Below, piece by piece: positions 9,467-17,245 of a stretch of DNA of 64,000 nt; positions within the stretch are counted from its first letter, which is position 1; each line of letters begins with the position of its first letter. The notes under the pieces are model-generated. The model was not told the DNA's origin and made no database searches. It saw only the letters and a list, made by a program, of their open reading frames with translations. The stretch covers positions 1,178,001-1,242,000 of the forward strand of contig NZ_FTPB01000004.1 of assembly GCF_900155595.1 (NCBI RefSeq), written 5' to 3'. The stretch comes from Actinomyces mediterranea. Its GTDB lineage: Bacteria; Actinomycetota; Actinomycetes; Actinomycetales; Actinomycetaceae. Position numbers and translations under genes: made by a program.

Positions 9467-9538
9467 TCAGTCGAGGACGGGTGCAATCATTCGCATCATA
9501 ATCGCCCCGCCCTCGGAGGCGGTTCCCGCAAGACTCAT
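9467..9538 (-). CDS. Possible 23-aa leader peptide before the amidase gene
   Basis: ATG at 9538 follows repeat copy B directly. The peptide starts MSLAGTASEGGAIM and ends at a TGA immediately before the amidase ribosome binding site, so its translation could be coupled to the amidase. No homology is recognised. It could equally be a chance ORF in a leader. Confidence 0.25.
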   Translation of the reverse strand: MSLAGTASEGGAIMMRMIAPVLD

Positions 9539-9541
9539 CGT

Positions 9542-9598
9542 CCACTGATCCGCATTCGGGCCATGCACCGGGCTTGTCCGTCCATTCCGGTCATACTC
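9542..9598 (-). repeat. Dispersed repeat, copy B
   Basis: Minus-strand sequence GAGTATGACCGGAATGG, then GACAAGCCC and GGATCAGTGGACG, ending three codon-lengths before the 23-aa ORF start. It is the partner of 7956-8015, one codon shorter, in the same orientation and the same position relative to a start codon. Confidence 0.6.
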
Positions 9599-9664
9599 CT
9601 CATACTCCGCATTGGAACGCTGAGAGAATGGGGGTCGAGCGGGGCGAACGCCCGCGGTCGGCAC

Positions 9665-10249
9665 TCACGTGAGGACGACGAGGTCGGCCAGGTCGTCGGG
9701 CCGATCGTCCTCCAGGCGCGCCTCGTCCTGGCGCGCCCACGTGTCCCACCACATCCGATACGTCTCCCCGTCTCGGTCGATGGCCCGCTGATAGCGCACG
9801 GGTTCGCCGCCTTCTGCCTCCACCCAGATCGCGGCATCCGCCAGGGGCCGCGTGCACCGAGTCAGCACTCCGCACCCCTCGACGATCGTGACGACGCCCG
9901 GTGTAACGGCCACCGTTTCGGAAGGCGAGGAGGCGGTCCAGTCCCACGTCGCATACTCGCCGACGCGCCCATTCCTCAGTGCGGTGAGCAGGTCGCAGGT
10001 CGTCGCCTGCGCATCGCGTAGCCCCTCCCACCCCGCATACCACGAGTCCGGTCCCAGTACACGCGCGGGCACGCGAAGATCCGCGCGCACTGCATCGGCG
10101 ATGAGGCGTGCGCACGTGGACTTTCCCGCCCCGGATAGTCCATCGACGAGGACGATCGGGGTCGCACTCGTCGACGCGGAGACGGCACTCACGCAGTGGG
10201 AGCGAAGGGCCCTGGGCAGGCGCTCGTCGTTGAAGCGGACCATCCTCAT
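9665..10249 (-). CDS. P-loop kinase, uridine-kinase-like
   Basis: 194 aa. The Walker A motif GLSGAGKSTCARLIADAV is near residue 37, and the rest follows the nucleoside/nucleotide kinase fold (TPGVVTIVEGCGV, RYQRAIDRDGETYRMWW). The start ATG overlaps the stop of the ECF fusion gene as ATGA, so it is translationally coupled to it and lies in the TPP-riboswitch operon. That context suggests it phosphorylates a thiamine-related or vitamin substrate, but the family is broad and nothing in the sequence fixes the substrate. Confidence 0.7.
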   Translation of the reverse strand: MRMVRFNDERLPRALRSHCVSAVSASTSATPIVLVDGLSGAGKSTCARLIADAVRADLRVPARVLGPDSWYAGWEGLRDAQATTCDLLTALRNGRVGEYATWDWTASSPSETVAVTPGVVTIVEGCGVLTRCTRPLADAAIWVEAEGGEPVRYQRAIDRDGETYRMWWDTWARQDEARLEDDRPDDLADLVVLT

Positions 10250-12588
10250 CGTCCGATCAACTCGAAGGTGCCCGCCGCCACCGCGCATCCCAGGCCGATC
10301 ACGGGAACGGCGATCGCGATCACCACCATCGCCGCATCGGCAGGCCCTATTGTCGACTCTCGGGCCCAGGTGCGCTCCACTGGAGCCCCGAAGCCGCGCG
10401 CCTCCATCGTCAGCGACAGCTTCGCCGATCGCCGCAGGGCGAAGACGAGCAGGGAGAAGGAACCTCGTGCGGCGGAGACCAGCTTATGGGAGTCCCCGAT
10501 GCCGCGGACCCTGCGCGCCTGCTCAAGGGCCTTCCAATCCGCTGTCATCAGTCCCGTCATGCGCGCCGCTGCGAGAGTCGCGAGGACGGGGCGCGACGGC
10601 AGGCGGAGGACCTGCGCCAGCCCATCGGCCATATCCGTCGGATCAATGCGCGACAGCAATACGATCGCGGGCATGCCGATCGCGAGGACGCGCACGAGGA
10701 TGCCCGCCGACAGCCACACGGAGCGGTGGGAGACGATCGCAGGGCCGAAGGACCAGTAGATCGCTCCCCCCGGATTCGCATACAGCAGCATCGACATCGC
10801 GGCGACGGGAGCGGCGATGAACAGCGGCACCATGCGCGCCGCCACGACTGTCGGTCTCATTCGCGATGCGATGACGATCCCCATCTCCAATGCGAGTGCG
10901 ACCCCGGCGGAGACGATGTCGATGGAGATGATGAGCGGCGTCGTCATGACGATCAGTGCGAGCACCTGCGTCACCGGGTTGACCCGGTCGAGGATCGAGC
11001 GCGCGGTGCGCGGCGCCGACTCGGATCGTGCGACGCTCGAGCGGGACTCCCCGGGCGAGGACGACCGGTCGTCGGAGCGGCTGCCGCCCTCGTCGGTGTG
11101 GGACACTCCAACATCGCCGAGATCGATTACTGCATCCCCCATCGCCTCGACGAATGCAAGATCGTGTGTGATCGACACGAGAGTCGTTCCGCGCTCGCGG
11201 GCGCGCCTCAAGAGGCGCACCAGCTCGAGCCACGTCGCACGGTCCTGTCCGAAGGTCGGCTCATCGAGGATGAGGAGTTCGGGCGCGCTGATGAGAGCGG
11301 TTGCGACGGACAGTCGGCGCTTCTCCCCGCCCGACAGGGTCATCGGGTTCGCGTCGGCGAGGCGGACGAGGTGCAGCGCTTCAAGATGCTCATCAACGAG
11401 GGAGACGAGTTCCACGCCCTCGACACCGCGAATACGCGGCCCGATCTGCAACTCCTCACGCACGGTGCGGGCGACGAACTGGTACTCGGGCTCTTGGAAC
11501 ACCATGGAGACCCGCCCGAGAAGATCCTTCGAACTCCACTCATGAGGGTCGGAGGATACGGCGGGGGAGCCCGAGGCAGGGGTCATGGAGATCGTTCCGG
11601 ACAGTTGGGGGAGGAGTCCCGCCAGAGTGAGGGCGAGAGTCGTCTTTCCTGCGCCGTTTGCTCCGACGATGCAGGTGGAGCGGCCCCGGGGGATGCTCAT
11701 CGTGATGGAGGAGCGGACGGGATGGCCCGGCGAGTAGCCGATCGACAGGTCCATCGCCGTCAGGATGGGGGAGTCGCGCGGCGGAGCATCCGGGCGGTCA
11801 GGCTTCAGGCTCGCCGACTGCGCGTTCAGCGCCGCCGTCGCATCGTCGCCGGGCAGCCAGATGCCGCGCTCCGCAAGAGTCTGCCCCTGATGGGCGAGGA
11901 CCTCGTCAATGCTCCCGTCGGCTTCAATGCGCCCGTCGAGGATCACGATGACCCGATCGACCAGGCTCGCCCACACGTCGACGCGGTGTTCGATGACGAT
12001 GAGAGTCGCACCCGAGGCGGCGAGCACCCGTTCCACGGCATCGCGCACGCCGACGACGCCCTCGGGGTCGAGGTTCGCCGTCGGCTCGTCGAGGAGCAGC
12101 AGCCCCGGATTCATCGCCAGCACCGAGGCGAGGGCGAGGCGCTGCTTCTGCCCGCCCGACAACCTCGACGTCGAACGGTGGGGGGCGACAGCAAGGTCGA
12201 CTGCTGCGAGCGCCTCGTCGACGCGCGGCCAGATCTGCTCACGAGCAACCCCCAGGTTCTCCATACCGAAAGCGACATCGTCTCCGACGCGCGCCAGGAC
12301 GACCTGCGCCTCGGGGTCCTGCATGACGAGGCCGATCCGGCCCCGCTGTTCCTCGGGGTTTTTGCCGTCGACGGTGAGGGTGCCGCGGGACTCGCCCTCG
12401 TCCTCGCCTCCGAGGATCCCTGCCAGGCCCGCCATGAGAGTCGACTTACCAGAGCCCGACGGGCCGAGGATGAGGACTCGTTCCCCCGGCGCGATGTGCA
12501 CCGTTACGTCATCGAGCGCCCATGCGAGGCGACCGGCGTGGCGCCATCCCCACGACTCGATATCGATGCGGGCGGGAGTGCGGATCAT
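10246..12588 (-). CDS. Fused energy-coupling module EcfA-EcfA-EcfT for thiamine/HMP uptake
   Basis: 780 aa. Three parts are normally separate proteins. ATPase 1 has Walker A LGPSGSGKST at 41-50, signature LSGGQKQR at ~143 and Walker B LLLLDEPT at ~163. ATPase 2 has Walker A GANGAGKTT at ~309, signature LSGGEKRR at ~418 and LLILDEPTFGQD at ~438. After a Ser/Asp-rich linker (~495-530), residues ~535-780 form a hydrophobic T (transmembrane coupling) domain like YkoC/CbiQ. The start overlaps the ykoE stop as ATGA. An open frame continues upstream to 13092, but that part is a shadow of ykoE. With YkoE it forms a group II ECF importer driven by ATP. Confidence 0.9.
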   Translation of the reverse strand: MIRTPARIDIESWGWRHAGRLAWALDDVTVHIAPGERVLILGPSGSGKSTLMAGLAGILGGEDEGESRGTLTVDGKNPEEQRGRIGLVMQDPEAQVVLARVGDDVAFGMENLGVAREQIWPRVDEALAAVDLAVAPHRSTSRLSGGQKQRLALASVLAMNPGLLLLDEPTANLDPEGVVGVRDAVERVLAASGATLIVIEHRVDVWASLVDRVIVILDGRIEADGSIDEVLAHQGQTLAERGIWLPGDDATAALNAQSASLKPDRPDAPPRDSPILTAMDLSIGYSPGHPVRSSITMSIPRGRSTCIVGANGAGKTTLALTLAGLLPQLSGTISMTPASGSPAVSSDPHEWSSKDLLGRVSMVFQEPEYQFVARTVREELQIGPRIRGVEGVELVSLVDEHLEALHLVRLADANPMTLSGGEKRRLSVATALISAPELLILDEPTFGQDRATWLELVRLLRRARERGTTLVSITHDLAFVEAMGDAVIDLGDVGVSHTDEGGSRSDDRSSSPGESRSSVARSESAPRTARSILDRVNPVTQVLALIVMTTPLIISIDIVSAGVALALEMGIVIASRMRPTVVAARMVPLFIAAPVAAMSMLLYANPGGAIYWSFGPAIVSHRSVWLSAGILVRVLAIGMPAIVLLSRIDPTDMADGLAQVLRLPSRPVLATLAAARMTGLMTADWKALEQARRVRGIGDSHKLVSAARGSFSLLVFALRRSAKLSLTMEARGFGAPVERTWARESTIGPADAAMVVIAIAVPVIGLGCAVAAGTFELIGR

Positions 12589-13187
12589 ACTCGCCGTCGC
12601 TCGTCGAGTCCGGCGGCGAAACGATCGAGGGCGCCCGTGCGGGCAAGTCCCTTCATGAGGAGCCACGCGGCTCCCCCGCCGAGGATGGCGCCGGAGATGA
12701 TGAGCGTCGTGAAATAGATGGTGAGAAATGTCGGACCCATGGCGAGATTGCCCGAGGTGAATAATTCGAGAGCCCATGCGCCGATCCCCGAAGCGGCGCC
12801 CGACAGGAGGGCGACGATCGCGTTGTAGCGGCGATAGGCGACGATGAGGAACACGAGTTCGGCCCCCAGGCCCTGAGCGAGGCCCGAGTACAGCGTCGAA
12901 ATTCCCCATTGGGAGCCGAGGGCGGCGGAGACGGATGCGGCGGCGACCTCGACGAGGATCGCTGCACCGGGCTTGCGAATGATGAGCCCGCCGAGGGTCC
13001 CCCCCAAATACCAGATGCCGGTGACGATGCCGCCGAAACCGGGGGTGAATCCGTCGAGGAGCGTGTAGCTGACGCCTCCGATTTGATTCCATACGAGGAA
13101 TATGAGGCCGCAGGCGACGCCGAGGACGGCGGCGGTCACCATGTCGACGACGCGCCAGCGAAGAGTTGGTGATGCGATGTGAGCCAT
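12585..13187 (-). CDS. ykoE: ECF transporter S component YkoE (thiamine/HMP)
   Basis: 200 aa, an integral membrane protein with about five to six hydrophobic segments (VTAAVLGVACGLIFLVWNQI, YLGGTLGGLIIRKPGA, the ELVFLIVAYRRYN region). YkoE-type S components bind thiamine or its hydroxymethylpyrimidine precursor. The TPP riboswitch just upstream supports this. It is the first gene of an operon with the ECF fusion and the kinase. Confidence 0.88.
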   Translation of the reverse strand: MAHIASPTLRWRVVDMVTAAVLGVACGLIFLVWNQIGGVSYTLLDGFTPGFGGIVTGIWYLGGTLGGLIIRKPGAAILVEVAAASVSAALGSQWGISTLYSGLAQGLGAELVFLIVAYRRYNAIVALLSGAASGIGAWALELFTSGNLAMGPTFLTIYFTTLIISGAILGGGAAWLLMKGLARTGALDRFAAGLDERRRV

Positions 13188-13235
13188 GCTGAAGGATCTC
13201 CTCTCGTATGCAGCATGGTGCGCACGAGCGGGGAG

Positions 13236-13327
13236 CCTTCCTACGCCGGCATTATCCGGATCAGGTTCGACGGTCGAGAGCGCGATGCTCTCCTCTCAAC
13301 CCGGTTTCTCGGGTTCCCGTGGCACTG
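13236..13327 (-). promoter_or_regulatory. TPP riboswitch (THI element)
   Basis: On the minus strand the conserved cores are all present: ACGGGAACCCGAG, GGGTTGAGAGGAG, then ACCTGATCCGGATAATGCC and GGCGTAGGAAGG. This is the classic thiamine pyrophosphate aptamer, about 50 bases before the ykoE ATG, and it should shut the operon off when TPP is abundant, probably by hiding the ribosome binding site. A TAAACT -10 box lies at 13333-13338. Confidence 0.95.
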
Positions 13328-13383
13328 GATCAAGTTTAGCGCGTGTCGAAGCCGTGTGGCGAATCAGGTGGTCGCGCGAACGC

Positions 13384-14808
13384 TCAGTCGTCGGGCAGGA
13401 CCACTCCGGTTTCGGCGCGCGTGAGCATCCGGTGCCGGTTAATGAGGGCGGCGACAACGATGAACACGATCCATACCGCGGAGGCGACCAGACCGATCCG
13501 GGTGTCGGGCTCGAGGCTCAAGACGATGACCATGAGGGACATGAAGACGAGAACGATCTTGGCCGACCATGCGCCGCCCGGCGCTTTGAAGGTCGACGTC
13601 TCATGCAGGTGTGGCCGATTGCGCAGGTACAGCAGATAGGCGACGACGATGATGACCCACACGCCCATGAATAGCGTCGCCGACATGGATGTCACCAGGG
13701 TGAAGGCTGAGGAGATGGAACTATCGGAAGTCATGAGGATGATCGCGCTGAGCAGGAATACGCAGGACAGGAACAGGGCGTTGCGGGGGATGTGGCGCTT
13801 CGAGAGTCGGTGGAAGATCCGTGGTGCGTCGCCGCGCCCGGCCAGGCCGAACAGCATTCGCGACGTTGAGTAGATCCCCGAGTTCGCCGACGAGGCCGCA
13901 GAGGTGAGAACGACGAGGTTGACGATCGTCGCCGCTGCGCCGAGCCCCGTCATGGAGAACATCGTGACGAAGGGGGAGCGTTCGGGGTCGACCTGGTCCC
14001 ATGGCGTGACCATCATGATCGCGGCGAGGGCGGCGACGTAGAACAGCATGATGCGCACGGGGATCGAGTTGACGGCCTTGGGGAGGGTCGTCTCGGGGTG
14101 TGCAGTCTCCGCGACGGTCGTCCCGACGAGTTCGATGCCGACGAAGGCGAAGAGCGCGATTTGGAATCCCCCGAGGAATCCGGAGAATCCGGTGGGGAAC
14201 AGGCCCCCGTGGCTCCACAGATTCGATACGGCTGCGGGTGTTCCCGCCTCGTCCACGGTTCCCAGGGCGACCATGGCGATGCCGACGACGACGAGGGCGA
14301 GGATCGCGACGATCTTGACGAGAGCGAACCAGAACTCCGTCTCACCGAAAGCCTTCACCGTCATCGCATTGAGTGAGAAGAGCAAGAGCGTCATGATCGT
14401 GATGGGTATCCACGCGGGCGTATTCGGCCACCAGAAGCGTATGTATCCGGTGATCGCCACCATGTCGGCGACGCCGGTGACGACCCAGCACATCCAATAG
14501 GTCCAGCCGGTGACAAACCCCGCCCACGGGCCGATGAGGTCGCGCGCGATGTCGGCGAAGGTTGCATAGCGCTGGTCGGAGAGGAGGAGTTCACCCATCG
14601 CCCTCATGAAGAGGAAGAGGACGGCGCCGATGATGATGTAGACGAGGAGCACCGAGGGTCCGGCCGTTGCGATCGTCTTGCCCGATCCCATGAATAGGCC
14701 GGTCCCTATGGCCCCGCCGATGGCGATGAGCTGGATGTGGCGGTTGTGCAGGTTGCGCTGCAGCTGTTGGCCCGTCAGTGCGGCGGCGGTCTGGTTCGTC
14801 GAGTCCAT
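13384..14808 (-). CDS. cycA: D-serine/D-alanine/glycine permease (CycA-like)
   Basis: 474 aa. An APC-superfamily transporter with twelve membrane segments. It follows E. coli CycA closely along its length as I remember that sequence: NLHNRHIQLIAIGGAIGTG, FMGSGKTI, GPWAGFVTGWTYWMCWVVTG, AFVGIELVGTT, LTSAASSANSG and NRPHLHE. It probably imports D-alanine, D-serine and glycine by proton symport. ATG 14808 is chosen over the upstream ATG at 14829 because AGGAG lies six bases before it. It is single and not linked in function to its neighbours. Confidence 0.9.
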   Translation of the reverse strand: MDSTNQTAAALTGQQLQRNLHNRHIQLIAIGGAIGTGLFMGSGKTIATAGPSVLLVYIIIGAVLFLFMRAMGELLLSDQRYATFADIARDLIGPWAGFVTGWTYWMCWVVTGVADMVAITGYIRFWWPNTPAWIPITIMTLLLFSLNAMTVKAFGETEFWFALVKIVAILALVVVGIAMVALGTVDEAGTPAAVSNLWSHGGLFPTGFSGFLGGFQIALFAFVGIELVGTTVAETAHPETTLPKAVNSIPVRIMLFYVAALAAIMMVTPWDQVDPERSPFVTMFSMTGLGAAATIVNLVVLTSAASSANSGIYSTSRMLFGLAGRGDAPRIFHRLSKRHIPRNALFLSCVFLLSAIILMTSDSSISSAFTLVTSMSATLFMGVWVIIVVAYLLYLRNRPHLHETSTFKAPGGAWSAKIVLVFMSLMVIVLSLEPDTRIGLVASAVWIVFIVVAALINRHRMLTRAETGVVLPDD

Positions 14809-14968
14809 GAGGCTCCTGTTCAACAGCATCCAACCATACCGGGTCTGCGGCGAGGCGCGGTGATGCGTTTACGCTACTCCAGTGCCCGCGCGCCCACCGA
14901 ATCCGGACTCTGCCGGAGTGAGCGGCGGCGGGCCGTCACGGGCGCCGCCCGCGTTCCACCGGCGGGGA

Positions 14969-14999
14969 CCGGTTCCCTCATCGGGGGCGGGAACACCGG
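14969..14999 (-). terminator. Terminator-like hairpin after the membrane-protein cluster
   Basis: An imperfect inverted repeat (CCGGTTCCC / GGGAACACCGG, one bulge) lies just past the stop at 15006 of the minus-strand membrane protein gene. It has no T tract. Confidence 0.35.
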
Positions 15000-15005
15000 A
15001 TCCGG

Positions 15006-16031
15006 TCAGGCGTATCCGACCTCCTCGGGGGATGCACCGAGACGTGCCGCGATGAGGCGCTTGTCCTCATCGGAGGCGAGGTCGCGCACCCACTGCGCGT
15101 ATGCCGGGGTGTCGGAGTACACCTCCTGTGTGAAGGGGTTGCGGTGAAGCGTCACTATCCGATGGACGTGCCTGCCGAAGACGTAGACGTTGAGGACAAG
15201 GGCGAGCCCGGAGACGAGGAGCATCGCGTAGGGGTTGTGGGCGCTGCGGTGAGCGAACATCGAGTCCTGCATGAAGTGGGGGAAGGTGAGGACCACCGTG
15301 CACCAGAAGGTCAAGGTGTAGGCGCGGTATTGGATCCACGCCCCCCGCCCGAACTTCATGAATGCCGGGATCGTGCACGAGGCGAGCAGGGCGACGCCCG
15401 AGTACCAGGCGCGATCCGCCAGACAGTTGTACACGTAGGCGACGTTCCACGCGTCGTAGGCGATGATCCACCAAATGGTGAGGTCACCCCACACGAGCGC
15501 CCGCTCCTTCCCCTTCGATACGAAGATGCCGATCCATCCCGAGATGGCGAGCAGGTTCAAGATTCCCGCGATGCCGTTCATGATGTTCCACGGCCCGCCC
15601 CACGTCGTCATGCCCTGGACGGGGTCAACGCCGTGGATGGAATAGCACTGGAAATCCCGGACGACGGCCTCGGCAATATTGATCGCGAGGATGAGCGGCG
15701 GGATGAGCAGATACCAGCGGTTGTGCCGCAGTTTCGGGAAGAACTGCAGGGCGACGAGGCAGAGGGAGCCGGCGAGGGCGGAATATTGTTTGACGATGGG
15801 GAACCAGCCGGCAGATGCCGTTCCCGCAGTCGATGTTGGCCACCAGAAGAAGGTGAGGGCGACAGGGATGACGATGAAAACGGCGAGAATGGCCCACATA
15901 TTCCGCTGCGCGAGCCAGGCGGTGAAAGCAAGACCAGCGATGACGACGACGAGCATCGCGTAGTCCCACCATTCGCCGACCTCGAAGAAGAACAGCGTTG
16001 GATAATCCGGAGGGATGATTCCGCCCGTCAT
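15006..16031 (-). CDS. Multi-pass membrane protein, DUF5692-like (paralog 1)
   Basis: 341 aa with about nine hydrophobic segments and no signal peptide. It resembles the protein at 17246-18532: both share NIAEA/NIMEA near a helix followed by -RD-, WNIMNGIAGILNLL versus WNLMSAAAGLLNII, IIAYDAWNVAYVYNCLAD versus VIAYDLWNHAFLYNSLAD, and a terminal RNPFTQEVYSD versus RNPITGVLYCE. Both fit the uncharacterised DUF5692 family as I recall it. The start ATG overlaps the SRPBCC-like gene's stop as ATGA, which fixes it. The function is unknown; the conserved Trp, Asn and Asp in the helices might line a substrate site. Confidence 0.75.
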   Translation of the reverse strand: MTGGIIPPDYPTLFFFEVGEWWDYAMLVVVIAGLAFTAWLAQRNMWAILAVFIVIPVALTFFWWPTSTAGTASAGWFPIVKQYSALAGSLCLVALQFFPKLRHNRWYLLIPPLILAINIAEAVVRDFQCYSIHGVDPVQGMTTWGGPWNIMNGIAGILNLLAISGWIGIFVSKGKERALVWGDLTIWWIIAYDAWNVAYVYNCLADRAWYSGVALLASCTIPAFMKFGRGAWIQYRAYTLTFWCTVVLTFPHFMQDSMFAHRSAHNPYAMLLVSGLALVLNVYVFGRHVHRIVTLHRNPFTQEVYSDTPAYAQWVRDLASDEDKRLIAARLGASPEEVGYA

Positions 16032-17071
16032 CGCTGCTCCTTGCCCCATTGGGGAAGGTAGCTCCGTTCCATCTTCTGACGGATCTGCTCATCCCAGGAA
16101 AACTCCGGCTCACTCCACCCCTCGAAGTAGGAAGCATCGACCTCCGACTCCCACGGCGTTCCCGGCCCGGTCGGCGGCCAGGATGGATCATCGGTGACCG
16201 GCGGTCGGATCTCGGCGACCGCAGGAGCCGAGCGGCCGAAACGGAACCACTGAGTGTAGGTATCCTCGAAGAGAGGAGTGCCGTCGTAGCGTCCCGCCGG
16301 AGTCGGGGTGCTGAAGAAGCGGCCGCCGAGCATCCCGCGCATGAATCTGCCCGTCAAATGTTGCTTCTTCTTGAACTCGAGGACGCGCTTGACGTAGAGG
16401 TTTTGCAGGTGCGTCATGCATCCGCCGATGAACTCGATGTTGATCCAGTTGAGGGCGGTCATGGCGGGGCTGGGCGGCTCATAGCCGATGCGCCAGTGGT
16501 TGATGAGGCGGGTGCGACCGCCCTCGAGCGGGACCACATAGAAGCACCAGGCGGCGGCGAAGTGCGTCATCCCGGGGAACCGGAAGGCGTACGATCCGGG
16601 GGCCTTGGGCGGGTTCTTCGTGTCGACCCACTGAACCATGTACTTGCCGGGCACGATGTCCGCCCACTCCATCGACATGCCATGGAAATCGAAGGCCGCG
16701 ATGTCGCCGGGCATCATCGAGTCGGGCTGTTGAAACTCCTCCTGGATCTCGTAGGAGTTGAAGAAGGGCAGGCGCGCGAAGGTGCGCTCGAGGAACTCCG
16801 AGGAGAAGGATCCGGACTTCTCGGCGCCGATCTGCTTGAAGAGGCGCCACACCGCGTACGCGGGGGCGTCAATGGTGATCGCATAGGTCGAGGAGTAGCC
16901 ATTGTCGTAGTTCGCGTCGATGAGATCGTCTCCCGGATAGCGCCAGGCCTGTTCCTCGGGCGTGGCCTTGCCGGTGAGTTGACTGAAGGCGTACATGCCG
17001 CCCAGGAGCGCCGTCGCCCCTGCCAGTCCTGCCGCGCACAGGGGCCTGATCCGTGATGAGTGCCGTGCCAT
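16028..17071 (-). CDS. Membrane-anchored SRPBCC-like protein
   Basis: 347 aa. Residues ~8-30 are one hydrophobic segment (CAAGLAGATALLGGMYAFSQ), a signal anchor. The rest resembles polyketide cyclase/SRPBCC proteins (AITIDAPAYAVWRLFKQIGA, then AFDFHGMSMEWADIVPGKYM and GGRTRLINHWRIGY). SRPBCC domains hold hydrophobic ligands such as lipids. An AGGAGGAGG ribosome binding site precedes ATG 17071. It is coupled to the DUF5692-like gene downstream and divergent from its paralog, so the three genes look like one functional unit. The function is not known. Confidence 0.7.
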   Translation of the reverse strand: MARHSSRIRPLCAAGLAGATALLGGMYAFSQLTGKATPEEQAWRYPGDDLIDANYDNGYSSTYAITIDAPAYAVWRLFKQIGAEKSGSFSSEFLERTFARLPFFNSYEIQEEFQQPDSMMPGDIAAFDFHGMSMEWADIVPGKYMVQWVDTKNPPKAPGSYAFRFPGMTHFAAAWCFYVVPLEGGRTRLINHWRIGYEPPSPAMTALNWINIEFIGGCMTHLQNLYVKRVLEFKKKQHLTGRFMRGMLGGRFFSTPTPAGRYDGTPLFEDTYTQWFRFGRSAPAVAEIRPPVTDDPSWPPTGPGTPWESEVDASYFEGWSEPEFSWDEQIRQKMERSYLPQWGKEQR

Positions 17072-17245
17072 GAGTCCTCCTCCTTGAGGGTCACACGAGG
17101 GTCGTCGGTCCCGGTGATGCGCTGACGACGAGGTGGAGTTCTCGCGCAATCCGATGGCCTATGACGAAGCTCGCACATTGTGGATATCGAGGTACTAGGG
17201 TAGTCGCTTAAACCCAGCTCAGTTGCAGTTTCAAGGAGAATGATC

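Noticed and set aside
10486-12717. Plus-strand ORF (743 codons) opposite the ECF fusion gene
   Set aside because: No recognisable protein pattern; the minus strand has two sets of Walker and signature motifs.
12589-13092. N-terminal extension of the ECF fusion ORF
   Set aside because: Arg/His/Pro-rich and out of frame over ykoE; the ATGA overlap at 12585-12588 marks the real start.
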